Source of the DNA: Flavobacterium micromati
Lineage (GTDB): Bacteria; Bacteroidota; Bacteroidia; Flavobacteriales; Flavobacteriaceae
Direction of reading: 5' to 3'
Assembly: GCF_900129585.1 (NCBI RefSeq)
Contig: NZ_FQWF01000002.1
Span: 302,904-366,903, forward strand
Length of the DNA: 64,000 nt
Made by a program: the position numbers and the translations under genes. Of this stretch, positions 1-10,030 are shown piece after piece (position 1 is the first letter of the stretch; the number at the start of each line of letters is the position of its first letter). The notes under the pieces were generated by a model. It was not told where the DNA came from. It did no database searches and was given only the letters and a program-made list of their open reading frames with translations.

Positions 1-1355
1 AAAGCAATGTTTAAATCTAGGTAAATACTACGATGTTTAATGTAATAAAGATCATATTGCAATTTTATCAAACTGTCATCGATACTTTCCCCGTAGGAAT
101 AATTAACTTGCGCCCAACCTGTAAGTCCTGGTTTTATCACATGTCGCGTTTCATAAAAAGGCATTATAGTAGCAATTTCTTTTACAAAAACTGGACGTTC
201 AGGACGAGGTCCTATAACTGCCATGTCTCCTTTTAAAATATTGACAAACTGCGGAAACTCATCAATTCTAGTTTTGCGTAAAAACTTACCAAAGCTTGTT
301 ACACGCACATCATTAACGGAAGTAAACACAGCTCCATTTGCTTCTGCATTTTTAACCATTGTGCGAAATTTCAAGATTTTAAAAATGATTCCATCCATTC
401 CGACGCGTTCTTGTGTATAAAATAGTTGTCCCCTATTTGCCATCGCATTTCCTACTAAAATTAACGGCAAAATTATCAAACCAATTCCTAAACCCACAAA
501 TGAGATTGCTATTTCGAAAATACGTACAATTATCAAGTAAAGTCTGTTTTGATTACTGCGGCTAAAAGGGAAAAAACGATAAAAATCTCTTGACATAAAT
601 TGGACTGGAATACGTTGCGTTATACTTTCATAAACTTGAGTATATTCTCGTATAATGTTTCCCGACTCTAATAGATGAAGTAACTGCTGGTACAAATCTG
701 GCGTGATTCCGTCTGTTTTTTGTGAAGCAATCACAATTTCAACTTTGCCATTTTCCTTGACAAACGTAAACATATTATCTCGTTCAATACGTTGCACATG
801 CTTATAATCAATAGTGTTTTCCTCGATCAAATCTGTACTTACGTAACCTATTATTTTATAATGTGGATCTATGTTCTCCAGACCCTCAATCAGTTCTTGC
901 AGTTGATCTTGATCACATATTAAAATTGCTTTTTGAAAAAATCTATTAGACGCTAAAAATTTAACGTACATCATTCGCCACGTGAACAATGCCAAAAATG
1001 TAACTGCAAAAAATAATAAAATCTGGATTCGGTTTGAAGGTAATTGTGGGGAAAAAAATGGTGTCAAAAGATAAACTAAAACAGTAGTAGAAACCGTTAA
1101 AAGAATGCTTTTTAAAACTTGGAATTGATTACTAGCAACTTGGAGATTATACATTTCGAAAATTGACCCAAAAGCATTGATGTAAATACCTAGAACAATT
1201 GCCCAATAATAATTAGAGGCAGAAATAACAAAATAATCGAACTCAAAGAAAATTCCAGTGATATATAAAGCGACCAAAACAGATAATACATCAAAAATAC
1301 GAAGAATCATTTTTCGCTCTGAAATTTCGAAGTGTATATTTGAAATGGAAAACAT
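1..1355 (-). CDS. polyprenyl glycosylphosphotransferase (initiating sugar-phosphate transferase), 3' end off window
   Basis: Partial gene; the frame stays open from the ATG at 1355 to the left edge. It should transfer a sugar-1-phosphate to undecaprenyl phosphate, the first committed step of repeat-unit assembly. My translation shows hydrophobic segments over the first ~110 residues, a central nucleotide-sugar-dehydratase-like domain, one more membrane helix near residue 260, then the catalytic bacterial sugar transferase domain with FKILKFRTM, LRKTRIDEFPQF, GDMAVIGPRPERP and KPGLTGWAQVN. This order matches the WcaJ/WbaP-type long family. A second ATG at 1310 is a possible start. It closes the leftward polysaccharide locus, 233 bp after the Wzy_C-type gene. 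Family call is secure; the sugar transferred is unknown. Confidence 0.93.
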   Translation of the reverse strand, partial: MFSISNIHFEISERKMILRIFDVLSVLVALYITGIFFEFDYFVISASNYYWAIVLGIYINAFGSIFEMYNLQVASNQFQVLKSILLTVSTTVLVYLLTPFFSPQLPSNRIQILLFFAVTFLALFTWRMMYVKFLASNRFFQKAILICDQDQLQELIEGLENIDPHYKIIGYVSTDLIEENTIDYKHVQRIERDNMFTFVKENGKVEIVIASQKTDGITPDLYQQLLHLLESGNIIREYTQVYESITQRIPVQFMSRDFYRFFPFSRSNQNRLYLIIVRIFEIAISFVGLGIGLIILPLILVGNAMANRGQLFYTQERVGMDGIIFKILKFRTMVKNAEANGAVFTSVNDVRVTSFGKFLRKTRIDEFPQFVNILKGDMAVIGPRPERPVFVKEIATIMPFYETRHVIKPGLTGWAQVNYSYGESIDDSLIKLQYDLYYIKHRSIYLDLNIA

Positions 1356-1588
1356 CTTTAACAATTTGCAATTGAACCGCAATTTACGGCTTTTGCTGAT
1401 TATAATTTTAGAAACAATTCAATAATTAATAGACAAAATTTAATAAAAAGCCGATGATAAGGGATGTTTCAACAAAAAAGTAAGTAAAGATGTTGTAATT
1501 TAATAATTAAATGAAATTTTAGATTGAATTCATTATGAAATTACTAATTACATTAGAGGCATTAAAATAAAATGCATTATTGACACGA

Positions 1589-2929
1589 TTAATCTTCCTT
1601 GCTTTTACGGAAACTAAATTGAACATTTAGTAGAGATAATGAATACACAAAAGCTGGAGCTGCAATGCGCATAGCAGCATGATTAATTGTTAAAAACCAA
1701 AAAGCAACAAAACACATTAGAAATAAGTTGAACTGATTTTCGATGTACAATAGTAAGGGTGTTATAATTAGTATTAATAATCCCATCACTCCCATCATTC
1801 CATGTTCTGCTAGTAAGCGCGTTATCTCATTGTGTGATGCGGCCTTTATACCCGTTTCTGCCTCTCGTGTTTCGGCGCCTTTACCAACACCAACACCAAA
1901 AACAGGATTTTTCAAAAACATATTAATTTCATTTTCTGCAATTTGCTCTCTACCAGTAAACTGACTTTTTTTTACTCGTCCTGCTGCATCTTGATTTGAA
2001 TATCTTTTATCAATAAGTCCACCGGTTTGTAGAGAAGTATAAGTCCAAGTACCAACCATTGCAAACGCTACAAAAACAATAATAAAATTCATTTTTAATT
2101 TACCTCCTTGATTAGATTTGAAATATAAAAAAGTCAATAATAAAATAATCATAACAAATCCAGTGATCATTCCTCCACGAGAGAAAGTCAACATCCCGCG
2201 ATATGTAATATTTAAAGCTAGAATCAAATTAACTGCGATTTGGAACTTAGTTTTAGATTCCAACATAAATCTAGAAAAGAAAATAAACATACCTAAACCT
2301 AATACGGTTGCGACTTGATTAGGTCCAAAGCCTCCAGAAGTCGTAAAATTAGATTCAGTTCCTGTAATTACTTCTTGCAGATTTGGTGTGTAAAATTTTA
2401 AATAAACTACGCAAGTAACGATAGGCAAACCCATACTGAGTAAAATCCTATTCATATCCGCAAGTAAGATCTTTCGTTTAAAAGTATAAAGAGATGCCAA
2501 TGCTAAACACACCGGTCCCGAAAGATTAAATGCTATCGCTTTCCGAATGTCAGTATCAAAATTTAAAGAAGAAGTTGAAATAATTACACTAGGAACTAAT
2601 AATAATATAAAAATCCAATAAGGCAGTGCTCCACGTGAAAATCCACTGTAATACATTCCTATCAACATAAAAAAGATCACGCCGTACTTAGAAATCTCGT
2701 ATAGCGGATTCCCGCCAGTCATTCTCAGGAAAACTTCGCTTCCTACTATGTATGCCGCTGCAAGTAGCACTTCATTGTTTCTATTCTGTTTTTTTATGAT
2801 ATAAATAGTCCAAAAAATAAAAATAGAATAACCGTAAATTTTTGATGAAAAAGGCAATAAATAACCTAATGCACCAATTATTGTATGGAAAAGAATTAAA
2901 TAGAGATAGGAAAGATCCTCTTTTTTCAT
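1589..2929 (-). CDS. O-antigen ligase/polymerase (Wzy_C family) membrane protein
   Basis: A 446-residue polytopic inner-membrane protein with about ten to twelve hydrophobic helices. Family hallmarks are TFSRGGMITGFVMIILLL near residue 250, NPVFGVGVGKG near 340, and ASHNEITRLLAEHGMMGV near 360, the large periplasmic loop with the conserved histidine typical of Wzy_C/WaaL proteins. It either polymerises repeat units or ligates finished glycan to its acceptor. Because an ABC exporter is encoded at the other end of the locus, a ligase role is at least as plausible as polymerisation. The stop of the next upstream gene is only 2 bp away. Confidence 0.85.
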   Translation of the reverse strand: MKKEDLSYLYLILFHTIIGALGYLLPFSSKIYGYSIFIFWTIYIIKKQNRNNEVLLAAAYIVGSEVFLRMTGGNPLYEISKYGVIFFMLIGMYYSGFSRGALPYWIFILLLVPSVIISTSSLNFDTDIRKAIAFNLSGPVCLALASLYTFKRKILLADMNRILLSMGLPIVTCVVYLKFYTPNLQEVITGTESNFTTSGGFGPNQVATVLGLGMFIFFSRFMLESKTKFQIAVNLILALNITYRGMLTFSRGGMITGFVMIILLLTFLYFKSNQGGKLKMNFIIVFVAFAMVGTWTYTSLQTGGLIDKRYSNQDAAGRVKKSQFTGREQIAENEINMFLKNPVFGVGVGKGAETREAETGIKAASHNEITRLLAEHGMMGVMGLLILIITPLLLYIENQFNLFLMCFVAFWFLTINHAAMRIAAPAFVYSLSLLNVQFSFRKSKED

Positions 2930-2931
2930 TT

Positions 2932-4011
2932 TTAAGATTTAATTGACTTGTATTCTTGCAATAGTAATTGAATGATTTTTTCTTTAGAATACGTTTTCAT
3001 CACTTTTTGGTGCAAATTTAAACCTATTTGCAGACGGATTTCAGCGTTACTGGTCAAAATATGAAGTTGCTCTTTTAACTCCTCCTTATCGTGAGGATGA
3101 AAAAGCAAACCAGAGAAATTATGTGAAATAAGTGTTGAACAATAACCAACATTAGTTGACAAAACTGCTAATTTTGCTAATCCATATTCTAGTAAGGCAA
3201 CAGGAAAACCTTCATCTGTAGACGCAAGTATTCCAATTGTAGCTTGAGATAAAATATGCTGAATATCATTTTGAGCATCGTATATAAAAACAGAATCATG
3301 CAACTCATTACTATTTATATAGTCTTTTAACGCGCTGGAATAACCATCGTGAAAATCTTTTCCAATAAAGTGCATACTCCAACCTAGCTTGTATAATTGT
3401 AATTCATTGAATGCACAGAGAAGTGCAATATGATTTTTAGGCTTTTTTAGATTGGCTACACACACGAGCCGTTTTCCTAATTGTCCTCTCAGTACAGTTT
3501 GTCGAGAATTTAAATGAGGAACTTCTGCAAAGTTAGGTATGAAAACAACTTTTTTAGTAAATAAATTTCTTTCTGCCCATTTTTTCATTTTTGGATTCAC
3601 AACAAAAATTGCTGAAAATGATAATGAAGCCATTACCAAAATAAGATTATTCGTTTTACTCTGTTTAACTCTGGCACCATAATGATCGTGCCAAATCAAC
3701 TTGATAGTTGGATAAATCAATTTGAGTAAAAAAGCTGTAAAGAACGAGGTACCGTGCGCATGAACAATTTCAATTTTGTTCTTTCTAACGTAATTTCGGA
3801 GTTTTAATAAAGCGCTAAAATCTATTGCTCTTTTTTTGTTTAAAAATAAATAAGGAACATTTTTGTTGATTTGGTTTCGTAAGTTTCCCTCTTTTCGGGT
3901 TGCCACCAATGCCGAGAATTTGATTTCATTTGCTAAAGCATTTGCGTAACCAACAGCCATACGCTCTGCTCCGCCAGCATCGAGAGAGTCTATGATTTGA
4001 ATAATGCGCAT
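2932..4011 (-). CDS. glycosyltransferase family 4
   Basis: A 359-residue GT-B glycosyltransferase. The N-terminal glycine-rich acceptor motif DAGGAERMAVGYANAL starts at residue 10, and the C-terminal donor domain carries STDEGFPVALLEYGLAKLAV around residue 270, the EX7E-type retaining motif of GT4. Expected to act in the cytoplasm at the membrane, adding a sugar to a lipid-linked repeat unit. Its ATG shares bases with the stop of the upstream glycosyltransferase, so translation is probably coupled. Donor and linkage cannot be read from sequence. Confidence 0.9.
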   Translation of the reverse strand: MRIIQIIDSLDAGGAERMAVGYANALANEIKFSALVATRKEGNLRNQINKNVPYLFLNKKRAIDFSALLKLRNYVRKNKIEIVHAHGTSFFTAFLLKLIYPTIKLIWHDHYGARVKQSKTNNLILVMASLSFSAIFVVNPKMKKWAERNLFTKKVVFIPNFAEVPHLNSRQTVLRGQLGKRLVCVANLKKPKNHIALLCAFNELQLYKLGWSMHFIGKDFHDGYSSALKDYINSNELHDSVFIYDAQNDIQHILSQATIGILASTDEGFPVALLEYGLAKLAVLSTNVGYCSTLISHNFSGLLFHPHDKEELKEQLHILTSNAEIRLQIGLNLHQKVMKTYSKEKIIQLLLQEYKSIKS

Positions 4012-5126
4012 TACAGTAAAAGTTTTTTTATTTCTGATTCAAAAATGTCAGTTGTGTATTTTCGAGACCATTCTAGTCCACTACTTTGCTTCTCATCATA
4101 AAGACGTTGGTTATTTAAAACGCTTTCAATTTGCAAAACATCACTATCTAAATCCATATCAAGTAACACACCTCGATTTCCATTGTCTAGCATATAAGGG
4201 ACACAAGATATTTTTGTAGCAATAGGAACGCAACCCCAAAACATTCCCTCCGCAATCACTTTCGGCCAGCCTTCACTGTCAGAAGGTAAAATTACAAAAT
4301 GACTTTGCTGATACGCTTTTTGAATTGTTTCTTTTGTCTGATTTCCTTTAAATGTGATTCTATTTTGTAAATTGTTATCGCTACAGTATTTCTCTATTAT
4401 ATCTCTTTCATACCCATCTCCATAAAGCGTTAAAATAACATTATATCCTTTTTGGATTAATTTTTCAACTAGTCGAATAGCGTACAAAGGATTTTTTCCA
4501 GCGACTAGTGTACCTACAAAAACAAACTCAATGGCTTGGTTCAAGTTTCTTTTTTTGATTAATTTTTTGTCCGCTTCAGCATAAGTTGCTGTAAAAAATG
4601 GCTTTATATTTTTAGTAGTTCCCTCCCATTGGCCGTAAACCAAAACCTGCATGTTACGGGTTAAAAAAGTATTCGACAAAATCCATTGCTGCAATTTATA
4701 AGTCCACGGCTGATTTGATTTGGGATCCCAATTTCCGGCATATTTAGCTGTTTTGAATTTTGATGGAAATGCAATTTGGACTAGGCATCCTAGCAAACCA
4801 ATATTCCCTGGACAGCGCAAATGAATATGATCAGCGTATTGCATTGCTTTATAAATTTGCAAACTGATTTTAGGGATTTTTATAACGCTATGAAATAATC
4901 CTTTTAAACTTAAAATATCGAACGTATTTATTGCAATAAAATTAATTTTTGGATGAGTGTAAGCCCTATCAACCGCAGTTATTTCTGTAGAACTTATTGG
5001 CGCCACTATTACTAATTCAAAAACATTTTTTGCCCAAATATTCATTTCATCAACATACGGCGCATAAGCAAAATATTGATTTTGCTCAATTACATGCGGA
5101 ACATGAGTGATGATGGCGAATTTCAT
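4011..5126 (-). CDS. glycosyltransferase family 4
   Basis: GT-B transferase of 371 residues, starting MKFAIITHVPHV. I chose the ATG at 5126 rather than one 42 bp upstream because it forms a TAATG stop/start overlap with the preceding gene and begins directly with the first Rossmann strand. The donor domain has FVFVGTLVAGKNPLYAIRLV near residue 200 and LPSDSEGWPKVIAEGMFWGC near 300, the GT4 E-rich motif. Part of the tightly packed leftward operon. The acceptor is unknown. Confidence 0.88.
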   Translation of the reverse strand: MKFAIITHVPHVIEQNQYFAYAPYVDEMNIWAKNVFELVIVAPISSTEITAVDRAYTHPKINFIAINTFDILSLKGLFHSVIKIPKISLQIYKAMQYADHIHLRCPGNIGLLGCLVQIAFPSKFKTAKYAGNWDPKSNQPWTYKLQQWILSNTFLTRNMQVLVYGQWEGTTKNIKPFFTATYAEADKKLIKKRNLNQAIEFVFVGTLVAGKNPLYAIRLVEKLIQKGYNVILTLYGDGYERDIIEKYCSDNNLQNRITFKGNQTKETIQKAYQQSHFVILPSDSEGWPKVIAEGMFWGCVPIATKISCVPYMLDNGNRGVLLDMDLDSDVLQIESVLNNQRLYDEKQSSGLEWSRKYTTDIFESEIKKLLL

Positions 5127-6127
5127 TATTGTTTGATTCTTGGTTTGTTGATTAGTAAGCTCCACCAACCTGCAGTTCGACCCACAGCTTCAGTGAAAGC
5201 CTCTTGGCGTGAGGTGCTGGTAAATGTATTGCTAAATCGAATCAATGTCAAAAGTATAGTAATTGAATGCCATTTTAGCTTATGTATTAATAATGGTTTA
5301 GGGTTTTTAGTGCGCCAAACGTACCATCCGTTCCTCACTACCATTTTCCCATATTGATATTGATTAGGTCTGCCAGAAGCATCATGATAATGATATAATT
5401 GCGCCGCAGTATTCAAATACAAATTTCCTGTTTTAGCCACTCGCAAAGTAAAATCAGCATCTTCATATAAACCGTATCCTTCAAAATAAGTAGAAAATTG
5501 CATGGTTTCAAATACTTTTTTCTTGAAAGAAGAAACACCACCCATCAGCATTTCAACTTGGTAAATTTTATTACTTGGAGGCAAGAAACCTACACTTCGA
5601 CCATGCGAATATAACGATGAATATCCCGGCGGACAATTACTATCTAATCCTAGTTTTTTTCGCAATACAAAACGACTTCCATCTTTGCGCTTCCAACCAT
5701 CATAATAATATTCATCTGATTTGGGTTTATAATCTAATCCTACAAATTCACATTTAGTTTCGTCAATAATATATCCGCCAACCCCGAGAGCTTCGGGATA
5801 AATAGTATACGTTTTTAATAATTCCTGAAAATAATTTTCTGTTAAAACCGTATCGTCATCCAAAAAACAAATTATATCAGCATCGATGTCAACTTTTTTA
5901 ATTCCAAAATTCCTTTGTCTTGTCAAACCACGACATTCTTCTGGAACAAGAAAATAATTTAAATTAGTAAACCTATTTTGATCGAGAATATCTTTAGTTT
6001 CAGTGTTTGTAGAACCGTCAATTATTAAAATCTCATTTGGATACAAACTTTGGGTTGCGACTGATTGTAATAATTTCAGCAAAGGCAACGGGCGCATATA
6101 TGTGCAAATAATTAAAGAAAATTTCAT
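5126..6127 (-). CDS. glycosyltransferase family 2
   Basis: A 333-residue GT-A enzyme. The N-terminal strand FSLIICTYMRPLPLLKLLQS, the IIDGSTNTET nucleotide-binding loop, the RGLTRQRN segment and the FLDDDTVL metal-binding DXD-type motif near residue 95 are typical of inverting GT2 transferases. EGYGLYEDADFTLRVAK near residue 220 fits the catalytic-base region (the ED motif). It overlaps the downstream GT4 gene by one base and the upstream gene by 4 bp. A role in repeat-unit assembly is inferred from context. Confidence 0.9.
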   Translation of the reverse strand: MKFSLIICTYMRPLPLLKLLQSVATQSLYPNEILIIDGSTNTETKDILDQNRFTNLNYFLVPEECRGLTRQRNFGIKKVDIDADIICFLDDDTVLTENYFQELLKTYTIYPEALGVGGYIIDETKCEFVGLDYKPKSDEYYYDGWKRKDGSRFVLRKKLGLDSNCPPGYSSLYSHGRSVGFLPPSNKIYQVEMLMGGVSSFKKKVFETMQFSTYFEGYGLYEDADFTLRVAKTGNLYLNTAAQLYHYHDASGRPNQYQYGKMVVRNGWYVWRTKNPKPLLIHKLKWHSITILLTLIRFSNTFTSTSRQEAFTEAVGRTAGWWSLLINKPRIKQ

Positions 6128-7659
6128 GATTTTGCTTTTAATTGATTAGCCCAGAACACACTTTGTTTCCATTGTTTTTGGAAATAAAGCAAGTAACTTA
6201 ATGGATTTTTAATCTTTTGATGTTTGTAATATTTTAAAAACAAAGTTGTTTTGTAACCTAAAAGTTGCTGTTTTGTATTATTGCTGAGAATATACAACAT
6301 AACGGTTGGCGAAGGCTTAGGTTGCACTTTATCATCTCGCCAAAGTAATTGTGGTTTTGTTCGGAAGCCACCAATTGGTGCTTTCAGATGCAGAATTTCA
6401 GGATGCGGCAAATACAAAACGTCGTGACCTTGATGTCGTAATTGCATGCCAAAATCATTGTCCTCGCCATAACCAAATTCAAATCCCATATTAAATTTGG
6501 TGTTTTGTAAAATTGCTGCTTTTACTAAACTGCATCCTGAACCAAAACTTCCCCATTGCATCACATTCTTATATATGTGATTCTCTCCTTTTTGCAAACA
6601 GCTAAGAGTTGCCATATTCGTTCCAAAATCTATTATCGTTTCAAGAGCATTATTTAAAAAGTCATTGGCAAGTTTGATGTCATCATCTGCTAGGAAAACC
6701 CATTCACTTTCAACTTGGCTTAAAGCCAAATTTCTAGCGTTACACGCACCAGCTTGATGAATAAAAAAATGTTGGATTTTAAAAGGCCACTTCTCGTTGT
6801 AGATATATTCTAAATTGCTTTTGCTTAATGGATCTGGATTTTGCTCGACGATTATGATTTTTTCAGGCAAATGTGTTTGAACTGCAAAGTCTTTTAGAAC
6901 AACATACAAATAATCTTCTCTACCAATTGTAGGTATAATTACATCAACAGTTTTCTTATCAATAACCGTTTTAGACGATTTGATTGCAATGTGATCTAAA
7001 TTAATTCTTCTACTATTTCTCTTCTTATAAAAAAACGAAAAAATCATTGGAAACAAAGGAAATTTTAAATCATAGATCAACATATTAAAAAACAATAAAA
7101 ATAGCCATCTGGTTTTGTAATGTTGTTTTACAAACCGAAAAAGAGTGTAAATTGACGCGCTATTTTTAGAAAATATTTGTTGATTTTTTAAAAGTGCAGG
7201 TTCTGAGTAGCACAATAATCCGTATGGCATCGATAATTTAGCCACCGAGTTGAGATAGTAATCAAAGTCTTGCCCGGGCAAAATTTTATCCTTTATCGCG
7301 TTAATTACAGTTGCGTGAATAGCGCCTACTTCACAACACATCTGCCAAGTAGCAAAAGAAACTTTCTTATTGCTATTTGCAAATAAAGACTCTTCAACGT
7401 AGCCAATTTCATTGCCGATGTAACTTTGAGATGAATAGGAAAGCATCATTTTATTGTGATGCAATAACAAGGGTATTGCATCTAAATTCAAATTTTCTTT
7501 TAAAGCTATGTTACACCAAACTATTGTAGCATCAGGGAACTGCTGTGCTAAAACTGAAAGACCATTGGCAATTGTTCCATTAGAATTAAATGCTATTGAC
7601 TGATTATCCGCTGTGATTATAGCAGAAATTTTAGAACCCGAATGATAAACTACAATCAA
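6124..7659 (-). CDS. glycosyltransferase family 2 with an extra N-terminal domain
   Basis: 511 residues, much longer than ordinary GT2 proteins of the locus. The GT-A domain starts only near residue 238 (VDVIIPTIGREDYLYVVLKD), with IIVEQNPDP, AGACNARNLAL, the metal motif FLADDDIKL and FGYGEDNDFGMQLRHQGHD. The first ~220 residues are not recognised; they start like a small alpha/beta domain (VVYHSGSKISAIITADNQ) and end in a hydrophobic, basic stretch that may contact the membrane (WLFLLFFNMLIYDLKFPLF). It overlaps both neighbours by 4 bp. Possibly a fusion of two functions; only the C-terminal half can be named. Confidence 0.87.
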   Translation of the reverse strand: MIVVYHSGSKISAIITADNQSIAFNSNGTIANGLSVLAQQFPDATIVWCNIALKENLNLDAIPLLLHHNKMMLSYSSQSYIGNEIGYVEESLFANSNKKVSFATWQMCCEVGAIHATVINAIKDKILPGQDFDYYLNSVAKLSMPYGLLCYSEPALLKNQQIFSKNSASIYTLFRFVKQHYKTRWLFLLFFNMLIYDLKFPLFPMIFSFFYKKRNSRRINLDHIAIKSSKTVIDKKTVDVIIPTIGREDYLYVVLKDFAVQTHLPEKIIIVEQNPDPLSKSNLEYIYNEKWPFKIQHFFIHQAGACNARNLALSQVESEWVFLADDDIKLANDFLNNALETIIDFGTNMATLSCLQKGENHIYKNVMQWGSFGSGCSLVKAAILQNTKFNMGFEFGYGEDNDFGMQLRHQGHDVLYLPHPEILHLKAPIGGFRTKPQLLWRDDKVQPKPSPTVMLYILSNNTKQQLLGYKTTLFLKYYKHQKIKNPLSYLLYFQKQWKQSVFWANQLKAKS

Positions 7660-8825
7660 AACTTCTTTGTTACTGTTTTATAAAATGATAAGCTTTGTTT
7701 TGCAACAATCTCTATACTAAATCTCTCTAGTGCTTTTTTTCTGGCAGCGTCGCCAAATTGCCTTTGGAGATCATTGTTTATAAGTAAGGTAATTATTTTG
7801 TTTGCATATTCTAGATGATTTGTTGGATGCACCGAAAAACCATTAATACCATTATCTATCACTTCATTTGCCCAACCAATATTTGAAGCAACAATCGCCT
7901 TTTCCATTGCCATTGCCTCGATCCAAGAAACCGGTAACGCTTCCGCAAAAGAGGGAAAAACGCAAACTGCGGCTTTTTCAATGTGATTTTTGATCTCTTG
8001 ATAAGGAATGCTTCCAATGAATTCTACCTGAGCTAGCGCTTCTTTAGTAAATAATGGCTGCATCATTTTCCAAGTAGATGAATTTCCCGAAATAATATCT
8101 GGAACATCTTTTCCAATCAATTTTAATTTAGCATTTGGAATTTTCAGTATAACCTGATTAAAAATTAACGGAAGTTCAAGCAAACCTTTTTTTCTAATTA
8201 AACTGCCAAAATATAGAATCTCATTCGACTCGAAATTTGGAATATTAGAACCATTTTGAGTAGACTTACTTTTAAATTTTTCGACATCAATTCCGTTAGG
8301 GATTGTGGTGAATTTTTTATCTAAATTAAAAACTTCATTAGTCAAATCGGCTGTAAACTGACTAACAGCTAACAATCCATCTGCTTTTTTCAGTGCTCTT
8401 TTTTCATGAAATTTATTGATCCACTTTACAGGACGCTGATCTAAATGACAAAAATAAGTATCTGAACCGTTTAACCGAATAACAACAGGACATTTTTCTG
8501 GTGTAATAAAGGAAGTGATTCCGGTCCAATCCGATGCTTCGACTACATCAATTTGTTTGTCATTGAATAAATCATCAATAATGCGTTCCAGTTTTTTTCG
8601 GGTAAGAAACCATGATAATCCTTTAAATTTGATGTTTTTAATTTGCTGAACTGCAATGCCATTGTCATCAAATAGCCGATCTTCGTTTTGACCATAAACT
8701 AAAACTCGAACTGTGCAACCTTCGGCCAAAAGACCAGTAGCCAAGTTCTTAATACTAGTTCCAATACCGCCTGAGCTTCCCGTGTAATCATGAGGATATT
8801 CCGGGGTTAAGAAAGCAATTTTCAT
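7656..8825 (-). CDS. glycosyltransferase family 4
   Basis: A 389-residue GT-B enzyme. GGIGTSIKNLATGL near residue 19 is the acceptor-domain glycine loop, PNGIDVEKF near 175 the interdomain segment, and FPSFAEALPVSWIEAMAMEK near 300 the GT4 EX7E-type donor motif. It lies at the 5' end of a tightly coupled five-gene glycosyltransferase run (8825-2932); upstream is a 61-bp gap to the SGNH-like gene. Probably adds one sugar of the repeat unit. Confidence 0.9.
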   Translation of the reverse strand: MKIAFLTPEYPHDYTGSSGGIGTSIKNLATGLLAEGCTVRVLVYGQNEDRLFDDNGIAVQQIKNIKFKGLSWFLTRKKLERIIDDLFNDKQIDVVEASDWTGITSFITPEKCPVVIRLNGSDTYFCHLDQRPVKWINKFHEKRALKKADGLLAVSQFTADLTNEVFNLDKKFTTIPNGIDVEKFKSKSTQNGSNIPNFESNEILYFGSLIRKKGLLELPLIFNQVILKIPNAKLKLIGKDVPDIISGNSSTWKMMQPLFTKEALAQVEFIGSIPYQEIKNHIEKAAVCVFPSFAEALPVSWIEAMAMEKAIVASNIGWANEVIDNGINGFSVHPTNHLEYANKIITLLINNDLQRQFGDAARKKALERFSIEIVAKQSLSFYKTVTKKF

Positions 8826-8886
8826 TTTATATACTTATATTTTAACCCTTTCAAAGTTTAAAACTCTAAACGGGTTAACAAAAACG

Positions 8887-9756
8887 TTAAAAAAAATCTT
8901 TGATAATTCTTGATGTAAATAGTTTAGCTCCTTCGTTATTCATGTGCCCGCAGGACGAGAAATATTTATCGTTGTCAACTACGTTCTCATAATTATGGAT
9001 TTCTGGATAAATCTTATTTGCTTTTTTAAAGTAGTCAAGTCCTTTCGTATTGCTGCACATTGGCGTCATCACGGCAATTAAATTGATTTTATTATCCGCG
9101 CAAATTTGTTTTATTTCTTCGTAATATTTGTTTTGAATTGGCTTTAAAGCGCTTAAATTATTTTTCATTTTGCCGTTGTTGCCTTTTAAAGCATAAAAAC
9201 CTCCATTTTTTAATGTATTTGTTGGTTGGAAAGTTAAACACTTATACATCTCGCGAAAGCCTATCGAAGAATCAAATTTTAAATAGCGATAAAAAGGAAT
9301 GTAAAACAATTCAGAAAAATCATCTTCCTGACTAAAATGATTTTCTATTAATCTAGAACTATGAATGTATGGCAAAAACTTAGATGCGATGCCTTCCGCT
9401 CTTTTTTCATTTGACAAATTGAGATCTGTTTCAATAATCACGTTTTGAATTTTATATTTTCTCTCAATCATCAGTTTTAGCAGTAAAGATGCTTCGAATA
9501 AATGACCTCCGCTCATCCCGTAATTAAACGCTTTTAATCCCTTTTCTTCAAATAATTGTGTCACAAAATGATTATTAGCTCTCGAAGATCCTAAAATAAC
9601 CACATCGTAAATACGAGGCTTAGAATTATAAACATAATCAATTTTACCGCGATTTGATGCTTGTAAATAAACTACCGTGTATAAAACATCTAAAAGTGCT
9701 AATAGCAAAAGGATTAGTATTAAAACTTTGGCGGCAAAGCCTATGAATTTTTTCAT
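8887..9756 (-). CDS. SGNH/DltD-like periplasmic protein, probable partner of the MBOAT acyltransferase
   Basis: 289 residues with an N-terminal membrane anchor (AAKVLILILLLLALLDVLYTVVYL). After it comes VVILGSSRANNHF, a block-I-like serine motif, then FNYGMSGGH, and near the C-terminus CGHMNNEGAKLF, like the DXXH block with NEGA seen in DltD/AlgJ-type proteins. In such proteins the SGNH fold sits in the periplasm and moves an acyl group passed through an MBOAT channel. The MBOAT gene lies upstream at 11681-13114, separated by the GxxExxY gene and its repeats. The assignment rests on motifs and context. Confidence 0.6.
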   Translation of the reverse strand: MKKFIGFAAKVLILILLLLALLDVLYTVVYLQASNRGKIDYVYNSKPRIYDVVILGSSRANNHFVTQLFEEKGLKAFNYGMSGGHLFEASLLLKLMIERKYKIQNVIIETDLNLSNEKRAEGIASKFLPYIHSSRLIENHFSQEDDFSELFYIPFYRYLKFDSSIGFREMYKCLTFQPTNTLKNGGFYALKGNNGKMKNNLSALKPIQNKYYEEIKQICADNKINLIAVMTPMCSNTKGLDYFKKANKIYPEIHNYENVVDNDKYFSSCGHMNNEGAKLFTSRIIKDFF

Positions 9757-9845
9757 TTAAGCGTTTATTTTTTCTTGACAACCTAATTACATTATAAATT
9801 ATAAAACTAGAATTTTTCAAAGTATTATTTTATTTGAAAAAGCTA

Positions 9846-9911
9846 TGTTTATTAAAATCTTACCACATAGAATCATAGATTTCTTAAATGTAGAAGGCAT
9901 TTCATTTATGA
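9846..9911 (-). repeat. inverted, diverged copy of the 139-bp array unit
   Basis: Read on the minus strand this segment matches the core of the 139-bp unit found in tandem at 10488-11680: TTTTCTAT, then ATGAAATGCCTT, then CTATGATTCTATGTGG. It lies on the other side of the GxxExxY gene and in opposite orientation, so that gene is bracketed by inverted copies. The rest of the 9757-10030 gap is AT-rich and shows nothing I recognise. Confidence 0.75.
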
Positions 9912-10030
9912 TAGAAAAAAATAGTCTAATTAGTGCTAAGATTGGATTTATCATTCTGATAAGATCTAATTTTTAACAATTTTAAATAATTTTCTGACCA
10001 TAAGAATATCTGGTACTTGCGTTACTATTT

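Noticed and set aside
9757..10030. Complete insertion sequence around the GxxExxY gene
   Set aside because: No transposase and no target-site duplication could be seen; only repeat copies in inverted orientation.
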